From Neoroseomonas lacus (GTDB taxonomy: Bacteria > Pseudomonadota > Alphaproteobacteria > Acetobacterales > Acetobacteraceae), in assembly GCF_014644535.1 (NCBI RefSeq), contig NZ_BMKW01000011.1, positions 1-32,720 on the forward strand: a stretch of 32,720 nt of DNA, read 5' to 3'. The translations under genes and the position numbers were made by a program. A model generated the notes under the pieces. The model ran no database searches. It had not been told where the DNA came from and saw only the letters and a list, made by a program, of their open reading frames with translations. This document shows, in pieces, positions 23,815 to 31,757 of the stretch. Position 1 is the stretch's first letter. Each line of letters opens with the position of its first letter.

Positions 23815-25145
23815 CAGCCGAGAATCCCCCCGGCGCGGAGCTGTTCCGCGCGATTGTCCACGAAAGCGGCGACGGCGACCGCGAAGCGGTCGAGCTCCGC
23901 CTCACCCACCGGCAGGCTGAGCGCGACCATGCCGCGCCGGGCCAGGTAGATGCCGGCTTCCAGCATGTCGAAGAAGAACAGCTCGCGAAGCTGTTCCTCG
24001 CCCTGGCCCTGCGCATAGGGGCGGTTGGGCGCGGGCGTGCGGAAATGCACGCTCACCATGGAACCGATGCCGGTGAAGGAGAGCGGCGCCCCGGCCGCAG
24101 CGGCCAGTCCGTTCAGCCGCGCGCGCAGCGCCTCGCCGCGCCGGTACAGCGCCTCCGCCACCTCGGCGGTGAAGATCTCGCCCATCGCGACAACGCCCGC
24201 ATTCATCGACAGCACGTTGTTGTTGAAGGTGCCGGCATGGGCGAGCTTGCCGCCGAATTGCGCCATGATGTCCTCCCGCCCACCGAAGGCGCCGAAGGAC
24301 ATGCCGCCGGCGATGTATTTGCCGAGCGTCGTCATGTCCGGCGTGATGCCAAGCCTTGCCTGCATCCCGCCGGCAGAATGGCGGCTGGTCATTACCTCGT
24401 CGAAGATCAGCAGCGCGCCGGTCTCATTGGCTAGCGCCCTGAGCGCCGCGAGGAACTCGGTCGTACCCGGGATGCAGCCACCGGACCCCTGCATGGGCTC
24501 GACGATGATCGCGGCCAGGTCCGCCGCATGTTCCTGCGCGACGGCGGTGGCGCTGGCGATGTCGTTGTAATCCGCGAGCACGAAGGGCAGAGGCAGGGTC
24601 GCGAGGCTGCTGCCGGCGAAGGGGAAGGTCAACACGCCGCCATGGTAGCCGCCGCGGAAGGCCATGATCTTCGGGCGGCCTGTGAAGGCCCGCGCGGCGG
24701 TCAGCGCCATCAGGTTCGCCTCGGTACCGCTGTTGGTGAAGCGTACCCGCTCGAGCGAGGGGATGCGGCCGCACAGCAGGCGCGCAAGCTTTTCCTCGCC
24801 CGGCCCGACCGAGGCGAAGTTGATGCCGCGCCGCAGGACGTCGTGCAGCGCGGCATGGATGCGTGGCTCTGAATGGCCGAACAGCCCCGCCGTGTATTCA
24901 CCGCAGAGGTCGAGATATTCGTGGCCGTCGAGATCCCAGAGCCGGCATTCCTCGCCCCGCGTCATCGCGGTCGGGAAGGGGCCATAGGCGATGACGGTAC
25001 GGGTGTTGCCGCCGCCCAGGACCTCCAGCGCCCGCTCATGCAGGGCCGCGCTGAGCGGCCGCTTCGCGGCATATGCCGCGCGGGCGGCCTCGACCGCGCC
25101 AGGCAGGTCGAGGCTGTTCCGGCGGCCGTCCAGGGCCGCGCTCAT
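23814..25145 (-). CDS. Class III PLP aminotransferase, glutamate-1-semialdehyde aminomutase-like
   Basis: 443 residues. PLP-binding features run in order: RFTNSGTEANLMALTAARA (138-144 core), AFRGGYHGG, IIVEPMQGSGG, LLIFDEVMTSR (Asp249, Glu250) and TTLGKYIAGG with the Schiff-base Lys276. The overall style is that of glutamate-1-semialdehyde 2,1-aminomutase relatives, but the neighbours (amino-acid receptor, aldolase, GntR regulator) suggest a catabolic transaminase or aminomutase rather than tetrapyrrole synthesis. AGAGG precedes ATG 25145. It is the first gene of the operon and is divergent from the GntR gene. Confidence 0.88.
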   Translation of the reverse strand: MSAALDGRRNSLDLPGAVEAARAAYAAKRPLSAALHERALEVLGGGNTRTVIAYGPFPTAMTRGEECRLWDLDGHEYLDLCGEYTAGLFGHSEPRIHAALHDVLRRGINFASVGPGEEKLARLLCGRIPSLERVRFTNSGTEANLMALTAARAFTGRPKIMAFRGGYHGGVLTFPFAGSSLATLPLPFVLADYNDIASATAVAQEHAADLAAIIVEPMQGSGGCIPGTTEFLAALRALANETGALLIFDEVMTSRHSAGGMQARLGITPDMTTLGKYIAGGMSFGAFGGREDIMAQFGGKLAHAGTFNNNVLSMNAGVVAMGEIFTAEVAEALYRRGEALRARLNGLAAAAGAPLSFTGIGSMVSVHFRTPAPNRPYAQGQGEEQLRELFFFDMLEAGIYLARRGMVALSLPVGEAELDRFAVAVAAFVDNRAEQLRAGGILG

Positions 25146-25272
25146 GACGTACCTCTAGGGGCGGGATGGACGGACGGCAGCCGGTTGGTCATGAGCGGGC
25201 ACTCCGGTATGGGCCACGGAGAAATCTGTTCGGGGTGCGAGCCCCAGTGTGGCATGTAGTTTACACGGCAAA

Positions 25273-25282
25273 TGTGATCACA
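25273..25282. promoter_or_regulatory. Palindromic operator, probable GntR-family site
   Basis: TGTGATCACA is a perfect 10-base palindrome in the 148-base gap between the divergent aminotransferase operon and the GntR gene, ending 11 bases before the GntR ATG. FCD-type GntR regulators bind short GT-N-AC palindromes, so self-regulation and control of the operon are both likely. An identical site lies at 26181-26190. Confidence 0.65.
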
Positions 25283-25293
25283 AAGATCGGACT

Positions 25294-26028
25294 ATGACAA
25301 TCACTCTCCGCATCCCTGATATCGACGCCGACGACCTGCCTCTTGAGGAGCAGGCCTATCGCCGGCTGCGCCAGGCGCTGATGGAAGGTATTTTCAGCCC
25401 CGGGGACAAGCTCTCGATCCGCCGGATCGCCGAGGCGCTCGGCACCAGCCCGATGCCCGCCCGGACCGCGCTTCGCCGGCTGGCCACCGAACAGGCCCTG
25501 GACGCCCTCCCGTCTGGTACCGTCCTGGTTCCGCGCCTGACCCGCGCGGCGTTCCGGGAGGTCAGCGCGATCCGTGCGGAACTTGAGCCGCTCGCCATCC
25601 GCCTGGCCGCGACGCGCGTGGATGCGCGCAAGCTCGACGCGCTGACGGCAGTGGTCGCCGAGCACGATGCCGCGCGCGCTGCCGGCAGGCCCGAGGTCTA
25701 TCTCCAGAAGGACCGGGAGTTCCTGTTCGGGCTCTATCGCGAGGCTGACGCGCCGATGCTGCTCAGCATGATCGAGGCGCTGTGGCTCCGGCGCGGCCCA
25801 CTCTTCTGGGATGCGCGTTGGATCCTGATGGGGCGCCCGCCGCAGGCGGCGCACCGGCATGAACTGATGCTCGCTGCCCTGCGCCGCGGCGCCGGCGAGG
25901 AGGCCGCGCAGGAGCTCAAGACCGAGATCGAGCGGATGACGGCTTTCCTGATCGACGCCGTGCAGTTCGAGGGCGAGGCCTCTGCCGCGCCACGGCCGAT
26001 CCGCCGGCGACAATCGGCGGCGCGGTAG
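25294..26028 (+). CDS. GntR-family transcriptional regulator, FCD type
   Basis: 244 residues from ATG 25294; an upstream in-frame start at 25249 would run through the operator. The winged helix (about 17-80) shows EEQAYRRLRQALMEGIFSPG and LSIRRIAEALGTSPMPARTALRRL, followed by the wing. An all-helical C-terminal ligand domain (about 88-230) of FCD type follows, with ISAIRAELEPLAIRLA-like entry, DREFLFGLYREADAP and HELMLAALRRG; the last His of the usual metal triad is not evident. It likely senses a substrate of the divergent operon and represses it through the TGTGATCACA site. Confidence 0.88.
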   Translation: MTITLRIPDIDADDLPLEEQAYRRLRQALMEGIFSPGDKLSIRRIAEALGTSPMPARTALRRLATEQALDALPSGTVLVPRLTRAAFREVSAIRAELEPLAIRLAATRVDARKLDALTAVVAEHDAARAAGRPEVYLQKDREFLFGLYREADAPMLLSMIEALWLRRGPLFWDARWILMGRPPQAAHRHELMLAALRRGAGEEAAQELKTEIERMTAFLIDAVQFEGEASAAPRPIRRRQSAAR

Positions 26029-26179
26029 CGACATTGCGGCGACCCGGGAGGGGGCAGGGCGCGCCGCGCCGTTGATCAGCGCGCTCGGCCTGCGCGGCGA
26101 GTCTCCCACAGGTACTGAAAGACACGGGTGCAAATTTCGGCTTCCGGAGCGTCGAGATGACGCTTGCCTGGCTACGTAT

Positions 26180-26191
26180 TTGTGATCACAA
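26180..26191. promoter_or_regulatory. Second copy of the palindromic operator
   Basis: TTGTGATCACAA, perfectly symmetric over 12 bases, contains the same 10-base core as the site before the GntR gene. It stands about 20 bases ahead of a broken peptide-receptor gene fragment. It may be the relic of a promoter once under the same regulator, or may still control something here. Confidence 0.55.
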
Positions 26192-26860
26192 CCAATTGCG
26201 CGAAGCGAAGCTATCTCGGCTGGCCCTGCGACGAGAACATCGAGCGGCTGCGTGCAGCCTATGCCGCGGAACCCGACGCGGCACGCCGCGAGGCGATCCT
26301 CGAGGAGCTGGCGCGCGCTGTGGGACTTCCTGCCGGTGATCCTGACGGGCAACTACTATTCGCCCTTCGCCTGGCGGCGCGAGCTGAGCGGCGTGATCCG
26401 CAGCGCGCCGCTGGTATTCTGGAACATCGAGAAGCGCTGATTCCGCGCGCGGAGGATCATCACGTGCTACTGAACCGCCGGACATTCGCAGCCGCCGCGC
26501 TGGGCATGGTCGCCGCGCCGACGGTCGGTCACGCGCAGGCTTTCTCCAGCCGACCGTTGCGTCCGCAGGATCAATCGAAGCAGCGCGGGATCGGCGGTCG
26601 GCGCAGCGGCTGAGCGCCACATCGAAACCCCGCTTGCGAAGTCCGGTGACAGCGGCACGGGCAGTGTGCGGCAGCCAGCCGGTCAGCGTCGTGATCTCCG
26701 CGAGCGTCGCGCCGGTTTCGGCGGAGATCACCCGCAGCACCTCGGCCCGCTTGCCGGTGGGGCTCCGGGGTTGTTCCTCGTGCGGGATGCCGCCCAATGC
26801 GGCACTCCCATCACCTGAAGCCCGGGACTTGCCGGGGTTGCTTTCGCGGGATCTCTTCAC
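26186..26860 (-). CDS. DUF3489-like protein, probably 3'-truncated by rearrangement
   Basis: The frame from GTG 26860 is open for 224 residues, but only the first 100 or so look real. PTGKRAEVLRVISAETGATL, then AEITTLTGWLPHTARAAVTG and LRKRGFDVALS, fits the small winged-helix DUF3489 family often found near mobile genes. The family-like part ends at about 26561, exactly where the truncated Bug gene on the other strand begins, so the remaining 120 residues are antisense read-through. The start is the first GTG after an in-frame stop and has a weak ribosome site. The role of the family is unknown. Confidence 0.45.
   Translation of the reverse strand: MKRSRESNPGKSRASGDGSAALGGIPHEEQPRSPTGKRAEVLRVISAETGATLAEITTLTGWLPHTARAAVTGLRKRGFDVALSRCADRRSRAASIDPADATVGWRKPARDRPSARRPCPARRLRMSGGSVARDDPPRAESALLDVPEYQRRAADHAAQLAPPGEGRIVVARQDHRQEVPQRAPAPRGSPRGVPRRVPRHRLHAAARCSRRRASRDSFASRNWL
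26212..26440 (+). pseudogene. Frameshifted C-terminal remnant of a peptide/solute ABC receptor (SBP_bac_5)
   Basis: The first frame reads YLGWPCDENIERLRAAYA, then EPDAARREAILEELARA. The next frame continues as LWDFLPVILTGNYYSPFAW, then RRELSGVIRSAPLVFWNIEK before a stop. Together they match the last about 75 residues of DppA/OppA-type receptors (GWPCD, PLG-like step, SGV and FWN(V/I)EK). The break falls in a GC tract, GCGCGCGC at 26311-26318; one more GC unit would restore a single frame. The N-terminal six-sevenths of the gene is absent, so this is debris. Confidence 0.7.
26464..26613 (+). pseudogene. Bug-type receptor truncated after its signal peptide
   Basis: GTG 26464 has a clean GGAGGA site at 26451-26456. 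The product begins with NRRTFAAAALGMVAAPTVG and HAQAFSSRPLR, the signal peptide and first mature residues of a tripartite tricarboxylate (Bug) receptor, where a conserved IVPF-PGG block should follow. Instead homology stops at about 26562 and the frame ends at 26613 in unrelated sequence. The 3' remainder has been lost at a junction with the antisense DUF3489 gene. Confidence 0.6.
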
Positions 26861-27163
26861 CCGCGGCGCGTCAGCACCAATGCTTCCCGTCGGAAGGAAG
26901 TCGAGCAGAATGTGCGGGTAGTGCGGCAGTGTTCGATCTGACCGAGTTCATCGCCCGAGATACGACTGGATCTGACCGATAGCTGCCTTCCGCGTTCCGG
27001 CGAGTGAACCGCAAAGGATGCCGTGCAGTCCCAATGTCCATCCGGGCGCGAGGGGCAGGCCACGCCTGCGTCCAGCCAGAACGACTGCGACATGGCAAGC
27101 ACGTCTCGCTGCACCGGTCGGAACGTGAGCCAAAGCGCCTCCCGGGCGGAGTTGTCCTGGAAA
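26861..27163. other. Gene-free stretch
   Basis: About 300 bases between the DUF3489 start and the stop of the amidohydrolase operon. Short open frames exist on both strands but none has family features, a good ribosome site or sensible composition. It probably carries the promoter of the DUF3489 gene and the 3' end of the right-hand operon; no terminator hairpin is evident. Confidence 0.5.
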
Positions 27164-28042
27164 TCAGACCGGGTCAGGCAGGTCATAGAGGTGTCGTGCC
27201 TGATCCGACAGGATCCGCGCCCGTGTCGCCTCATCCGGCACCCAGTCCAGCATCATGTCGAGAAGGTCGCCATCATTGGGCATGACGCGCCCTCGCATGT
27301 TCACATGCGGCCAGTCCGATCCCCAGACGAGCCGTTCCGGCGCATGCGCCACAAGCGCATGGGCGAGCGGCGTGACGGAGGGATAGGGGAAGTCCTCCGG
27401 CGTGCAGCGCATCGGGCCGGACAGGCGAACCCAGACCTTCCCGGAATCGAGCATGCGCAGGACGGTGCGGAAGGCAGGCTGGTCGACGCCGCCCTCCGCC
27501 GGGATCGCGGCGAAATGGTCGAGCACCACGGGCGCGGTCAGCGCCATGAGCCGCTCCGCATGATCGTCCAGATCACGGGGCGACGGATAGAACTGCACGA
27601 CCCATCCGAGCTCGGCGGCCATCGCCGCCACGCGCTCGGACAGGTGGGGCAGATGCGCGCCGTGGCTCGGGCTGACGAACCGGCAGCCGCGCACCCCCAG
27701 CACATGCAGCCGCTCCATCTCAGCCTGCGTCACTTCCGGCGGCAGCAGCGCGACGCCGCGGAAGCGGTCGGGGAAGCGGCGCAGCGTGTCCTCAAGGTGG
27801 CGGGTGCTCATGCCATAGCCACCGCCGCTGACGATCACCGCATGGGCCAGGCCGAGCGTGTCCTGGAGTGCGATGTTCGTCTCGGGTAGCGCGTCCTCGG
27901 AGATGTAGCGGCTGCCGGGATCGAAGGGGTATTCCGCCGCCGGCCCGAACAGATGGACCTGACAATCGACCGAGCCTGGCGGGCAGACCAGGCGCGGCTT
28001 GCGCGGATTGGGATCGGGGGGCGGGGTCAGCGGCGGGGTCAT
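27164..28042 (-). CDS. Amidohydrolase (PDC hydrolase-like), second module
   Basis: 292 residues, TIM-barrel amidohydrolase of the 2-pyrone-4,6-dicarboxylate (PDC) hydrolase group. The strand-1 motif reads VDCQVHLFGP, with Gln in place of the first His of the usual HxH. Later features are normal: VSPSHGAHLPHL, VVLDHFAAIP and LVWGSDWPHVN with the catalytic Asp. PDC hydrolase (LigI) opens the lactone PDC to oxalomesaconate and does not need metal. The Gln change suggests a shifted mechanism or another lactone substrate. It is the last gene of the operon, 10 bases after a Bug receptor gene. Confidence 0.82.
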   Translation of the reverse strand: MTPPLTPPPDPNPRKPRLVCPPGSVDCQVHLFGPAAEYPFDPGSRYISEDALPETNIALQDTLGLAHAVIVSGGGYGMSTRHLEDTLRRFPDRFRGVALLPPEVTQAEMERLHVLGVRGCRFVSPSHGAHLPHLSERVAAMAAELGWVVQFYPSPRDLDDHAERLMALTAPVVLDHFAAIPAEGGVDQPAFRTVLRMLDSGKVWVRLSGPMRCTPEDFPYPSVTPLAHALVAHAPERLVWGSDWPHVNMRGRVMPNDGDLLDMMLDWVPDEATRARILSDQARHLYDLPDPV

Positions 28043-28052
28043 GGGTTCTCCG

Positions 28053-29033
28053 TCATTCCGCGCGGATGTTGGAGGCGCGGATCACCTCGCGCCATTGCGG
28101 GATTTCCCGCGCTATGAGGGCGCGGAAATCATCGGGCGAGGAACCGACCGGTTCGACGCCCTGGGCGTTGAGGCGCTCAGTCACGTCCGGCGCACGCACG
28201 GCCGCGATGAGGGCGCGCGAGAGGGCGCCGACGGCGTCCGGGGGCGTGCCGGCAGGCGCGAGCACGCCCATCCAGAGGATGCCCTCGAAGCCGGGCAGGC
28301 CGGATTCCGCGATGGTGGGCACATCCGGGATCTGTGGAGAACGATGCGCGCCGGCGGTCGCCAGCACGCGGATGGTCCCGGCATCCAGATGCGGCTTCGA
28401 GGTCGCGAGGCTGTCAAGCTTGAGGGCGACGCGCCCGGCCACAAGGTCAGTCAGCGCCGGGGCGGCGCCGCGATAGGGCACGTGGAGCACTTCGATGCCG
28501 AGCCGGCGCAGCATCAGTTCCATCGTCACATGCGGATGCGAGCCGATACCCGCCGAGGAATAGCTCAGCTTGCCGGGATTCTGCCGCGCATAGGCGACGA
28601 ACTCGGCGAAGGTCGTGAAGGGTGCCGAGACCGGGCTGATCAGGATCTCGGGGATCTGCGCGACCAGGGAGATTGGCGCGAAGTCCCGCAGCGGGTCGAC
28701 GCCGCTGTCGGGAAACAGGGTGGGGTTGATGGTGAGGTTCGGTGCGGTGAACAGCAGCGTGTAGCCATCCGCCGGCGACCGCGCGACGCGCTGCGTCCCG
28801 ATATTGCCGCCCGCGCCCGGCAGGCTGTCGAGCACGAAGGACGCGTTGCCGAGCAGTTCGCCGGCCTTGGCGAAGATTGGGCGCGCCGTGACATCCACCG
28901 TGCCGCCGGGCGGAAACGGCACGACCACCCGTATGGGCCGGTCCGGATAGGCGGCTCGAGCGATTCCAGGCGCGAATGCCGACCCCGCCGCTAGTCCGAA
29001 GAGAAGCCTGCGGCGCAGTCCCTGTCCGATCAT
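28053..29033 (-). CDS. Bug-family tripartite tricarboxylate transporter receptor, second module
   Basis: 326 residues from ATG 29033, with GGGAGG about 7 bases upstream; the longer open frame runs back into the preceding gene. A Sec-type signal (RRRLLFGLAAGSAFAPGIARA) is followed by YPDRPIRVVVPFPPGGTVD, the Bug signature, then LPGAGGNIGTQRVARSPADG, PYRGAAPALTDLVAGRV and a normal C-terminus. Such periplasmic receptors bind carboxylates, including aromatic ones, for TctA/TctB-type carriers; none is in the window. The gene sits 22 bases after one amidohydrolase gene and 10 before another. Confidence 0.9.
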   Translation of the reverse strand: MIGQGLRRRLLFGLAAGSAFAPGIARAAYPDRPIRVVVPFPPGGTVDVTARPIFAKAGELLGNASFVLDSLPGAGGNIGTQRVARSPADGYTLLFTAPNLTINPTLFPDSGVDPLRDFAPISLVAQIPEILISPVSAPFTTFAEFVAYARQNPGKLSYSSAGIGSHPHVTMELMLRRLGIEVLHVPYRGAAPALTDLVAGRVALKLDSLATSKPHLDAGTIRVLATAGAHRSPQIPDVPTIAESGLPGFEGILWMGVLAPAGTPPDAVGALSRALIAAVRAPDVTERLNAQGVEPVGSSPDDFRALIAREIPQWREVIRASNIRAE

Positions 29034-29055
29034 GATCGTTCCTCCCGATTGTCGT

Positions 29056-29853
29056 TCATTGCGAGAAGTAGAGGCCGAGCGGCGTCGCCCCGAAGATGGT
29101 CGCGCGCGTCGCGGCATCCGGCACGCAGTCGATGAGCCAGTCGATCGTCTCGCGATAGGTGATCTGGCCCTCATGGCCCGCGAAGGGGCAATCGCTTGCC
29201 CAGACCAGGCGTTCGGCGCTCGCCTCGCGCACCAATGCACGCGCGTAGTCCGACGACTGGGGGCCGAGTCGATAGCCGCCCGAGAGCTTCACCCAGGTCC
29301 GGCCACGCTGAATGGCGGCCAGCATGGCCTGGAATCCCTCGCTCGCTATCCCCAGTTCCGGGTCCGGCCGGCCCATATGGTCGATCACCAGCTTGACGCC
29401 CGATGCTTCCAGTGGCGGCAGCAGCGCCGGCAGCTTGGCGCCTTCGACATGTAGATGGATATGCCAGTTGAGGTCGCGGCAGCGGCGCAGGAAGCGGCGG
29501 TATTCGAAGGAGTTGAGGTCCGGCAGGTCGTCGCGGTTGATGAAGGGCAGCCGGACGCCGACGACGCCCGCATCGTTCATCCATTCCATCGTGCTGCGGT
29601 CGACGCTCGGATCGAGGATCACAGTTCCGCGCAGCCGCGGGGAACGGCGTAGGCAATCGATGGTGTAGTCGTTGTAGTCGCCATAGGGGCTGGCCGCGGC
29701 GATCACCGCCAGGCTCACGCCGTGCTCATCGAGGATGGCGAGATACTGTTCGACGGTGAAGTCGTAGTCGAGGCGGTGACGCGGATTGGCCACCAGCGGC
29801 ATGTCCGCGGTCCAGATATGGGCGTGGCAATCGATGATCGGCGTGGTCGCCAT
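29056..29853 (-). CDS. Amidohydrolase (PDC hydrolase-like), first module
   Basis: 265 residues from ATG 29853, which has GGGAGGA about 6 bases before it; the open frame upstream overlaps the Bug gene and is not real. Amidohydrolase-2 features: IIDCHAHIW with an intact HxH, RLPFINRDDLPDLNS, HIHLHVEG, VIDHMGRPDPE and LVWASDCPFAGHEG with the catalytic Asp. It is related in fold to, but well diverged from, the one at 27164. Its operon with a CHA aldolase and a GalB-type hydratase makes PDC or a related lactone a sensible substrate. Confidence 0.85.
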   Translation of the reverse strand: MATTPIIDCHAHIWTADMPLVANPRHRLDYDFTVEQYLAILDEHGVSLAVIAAASPYGDYNDYTIDCLRRSPRLRGTVILDPSVDRSTMEWMNDAGVVGVRLPFINRDDLPDLNSFEYRRFLRRCRDLNWHIHLHVEGAKLPALLPPLEASGVKLVIDHMGRPDPELGIASEGFQAMLAAIQRGRTWVKLSGGYRLGPQSSDYARALVREASAERLVWASDCPFAGHEGQITYRETIDWLIDCVPDAATRATIFGATPLGLYFSQ

Positions 29854-29876
29854 GATGGTCCTCCCGGCGGCTGCCG

Positions 29877-30872
29877 CTATTGACGCTCGATGCCCGCGGC
29901 GTCGATGACGCGTGCCCAGGTGGCGATGTCCTGGCGCAGCAGCGTGCCCATCGCCTCCGGCGAGTTCGGGGCGGGCTCGACGCCGAGGCCCAGCAGCCTC
30001 TCGCGGATCTCCGGCATTGCGAGGATCGCCGCGATCTGCTGGTTGAGCAGGGCAACCACCGGCGCAGGCGTGGCCGCCGGCGCGAACAGCGCGTTCCATC
30101 CCGTCACGGCATATTCGCCAAGGCCGGCCTCGCGCAGCGTGGGCAGGTCCGGCAGCAGCATCGATCGGCGTTCGCCCGTGCTGGCCACCGGGCGCAACAG
30201 ATTGCCATCGATGGCCCCGCGCGCTGCGGCGTAGGATTCGAAGCCGATCTGCGCATCGCCGCGTTGCACCGCCGTCAGAACCTCGCCGGTACTGCGATAG
30301 GTGACGATGGTGGCATCGAGGCCGCCGGCGTTCTTGAGCCACTCTGCCGCGAGATTCTGCGTGCTACCCGCGCTGATGGTGGCGATCACCAGGCCGCGAC
30401 CACCGGGCCGCCCGGCGGCCAGCACGTCCTGCACGCTGCGCAGCGGGCTGCCGACGGCCGCGAGCAGCAGCAGGTCGAACGAGACCAGCGCCGAGATGGG
30501 CGTGAAGTCGCGGACGGGATCGTAGGGCAGCGAGCGGAACAGCGACGCGTTGATCGCATTCCCCGTGCTGATGACGATGAGGGTCTGCCCGCTCGGCTCG
30601 GCCGTTGCGGCGGCGCGCGCGGCGAGCGACCCGCCCGCGCCGGGCCGGTTCTCCACCACCACAGGATGCCCGAGCCGTGCCGCGAGCTTCTCACCGACCA
30701 GGCGCACCGTCACATCCGCGAGGCCGCCGGACCCGAAGCCGACGATGATGCGGATTGGGCCGTTCGGATAGGTGCCGGTCTGGGCCTGGCCTGCAACTGG
30801 CCATGCCGCCGCGAGGGCGGCGCCGCGCAGCACGCCGCGCCGGCTGGTCCGCTTGCCGTCGAAATCTGTCAT
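29877..30872 (-). CDS. Bug-family tripartite tricarboxylate transporter receptor, first module
   Basis: 331 residues. A twin-arginine leader (TSRRGVLRGAALAAAWPVAG) points to Tat export. The mature part has YPNGPIRIIVGFGSGGLADV, VVENRPGAGGSLAARAAATA, PYDPVRDFTPISALV and the family C-terminus. The ligand is probably a carboxylate fed to the operon's enzymes. It starts 21 bases after the decarboxylase-like gene and ends 23 before the amidohydrolase gene. Confidence 0.9.
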   Translation of the reverse strand: MTDFDGKRTSRRGVLRGAALAAAWPVAGQAQTGTYPNGPIRIIVGFGSGGLADVTVRLVGEKLAARLGHPVVVENRPGAGGSLAARAAATAEPSGQTLIVISTGNAINASLFRSLPYDPVRDFTPISALVSFDLLLLAAVGSPLRSVQDVLAAGRPGGRGLVIATISAGSTQNLAAEWLKNAGGLDATIVTYRSTGEVLTAVQRGDAQIGFESYAAARGAIDGNLLRPVASTGERRSMLLPDLPTLREAGLGEYAVTGWNALFAPAATPAPVVALLNQQIAAILAMPEIRERLLGLGVEPAPNSPEAMGTLLRQDIATWARVIDAAGIERQ

Positions 30873-30893
30873 GCCGATTCCTCCTTGTTCTTG

Positions 30894-31757
30894 TTAGGCC
30901 ACTTGTCGTGGCAGGCCTTCCCAGATGTCCTCGAGTGACAATGGTCGCATGAGCAGGCCTTGCGCGACGCAGAATTCAACGGCGTGCCGGAGCGGCATTG
31001 CCAGCGCGTCGCGGCCGACCGGCAGCGATGCCGCCGTTGCCGCCGCGCTGAAATGCCGTGCAAGCCGCGCCACACGATCCGGTTCGCGCCGGGCGAGGTC
31101 GCGCTGGACCGTCACGAGGTGGTTGACCGGCATGAAGCCAAAGGCCGCCTGGAAGTCGGCCCCCGCGGCGACGGGGTCGGGGAAGACGGTGCGCAGCGCC
31201 GGGTCGTCCGGCACGTCGTTGCCGAAGATGGCGGCGTCGAGCGTGCCTTCGCGCAGCATCCGTGTCATGTCGGCGCCCGCGGGCGCACGTTCGGCCCAGG
31301 GCGGGTCGCGATATTCCGGCAGGTGGGCATCCTCGAAAGTCACCCAGCGGATCGTCTCCGGCGCAACGCCGTGGCGGTCTTGCAGGACGCCACGCAGCCA
31401 CATCCCGGTCGTCTGGCTATAGGCGCGGACTCCAATGTTGCGGCCCGCGAGATCCGCCGGTCCGCGCACCGGTCCATCGGCACGGCACAGCAGCGCCGGT
31501 TCCTGGAATCGCGCAGCCAGCGTCACCGGCAGCAGCACTAGCGGATTGCCGGATGCCTTCGCCATCAGGAAGGTGGCGATCGCCATCTCGCTGACATCGT
31601 AACGTGCATCCCGCACCATTGGAGCAAAGGCACGGCTGATGACCGGCACATCGACGAAGGCGAGGCCGAGCTCTGCCGCAGCGACGTCGTCCGCCAGCAG
31701 CGCCTCGGTGTGCGCGTAGCGTCCGATCGCCGCACGCAGGGGCGCTGCCTCAGCCAT
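30894..31757 (-). CDS. 4,5-dihydroxyphthalate decarboxylase-like protein
   Basis: 287 residues from ATG 31757, overlapping the aldolase gene by 8 bases. It has the periplasmic-binding-like fold of the Pht5 group but no signal peptide: RDARYDVSEMAIATFLMAKA (50-68), PADLAGRNIGVRAYSQTTGM (100-119), a WLRGVLQDRHGVAPETIRWV helix and DDPALRTVFPDP. Pht5 turns 4,5-dihydroxyphthalate into protocatechuate. The protein is shorter than the roughly 330 residues I expect for that enzyme, mostly at the N-terminus. The pathway context supports a decarboxylase, but an ABC-receptor-like or other role is possible. Confidence 0.7.
   Translation of the reverse strand: MAEAAPLRAAIGRYAHTEALLADDVAAAELGLAFVDVPVISRAFAPMVRDARYDVSEMAIATFLMAKASGNPLVLLPVTLAARFQEPALLCRADGPVRGPADLAGRNIGVRAYSQTTGMWLRGVLQDRHGVAPETIRWVTFEDAHLPEYRDPPWAERAPAGADMTRMLREGTLDAAIFGNDVPDDPALRTVFPDPVAAGADFQAAFGFMPVNHLVTVQRDLARREPDRVARLARHFSAAATAASLPVGRDALAMPLRHAVEFCVAQGLLMRPLSLEDIWEGLPRQVA

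Noticed and set aside
21985..23949. Plus-strand open frame of about 650 codons across the aldolase and receptor genes
   Set aside because: It lies opposite two well-supported genes and has no domain; codon-phase artefact of high GC.
26857..27234. Minus-strand open frame of about 125 codons overlapping the end of the amidohydrolase gene
   Set aside because: It overlaps a well-supported gene, has no family feature and no ribosome site, and its tail is the out-of-frame leader of the DUF3489 gene.
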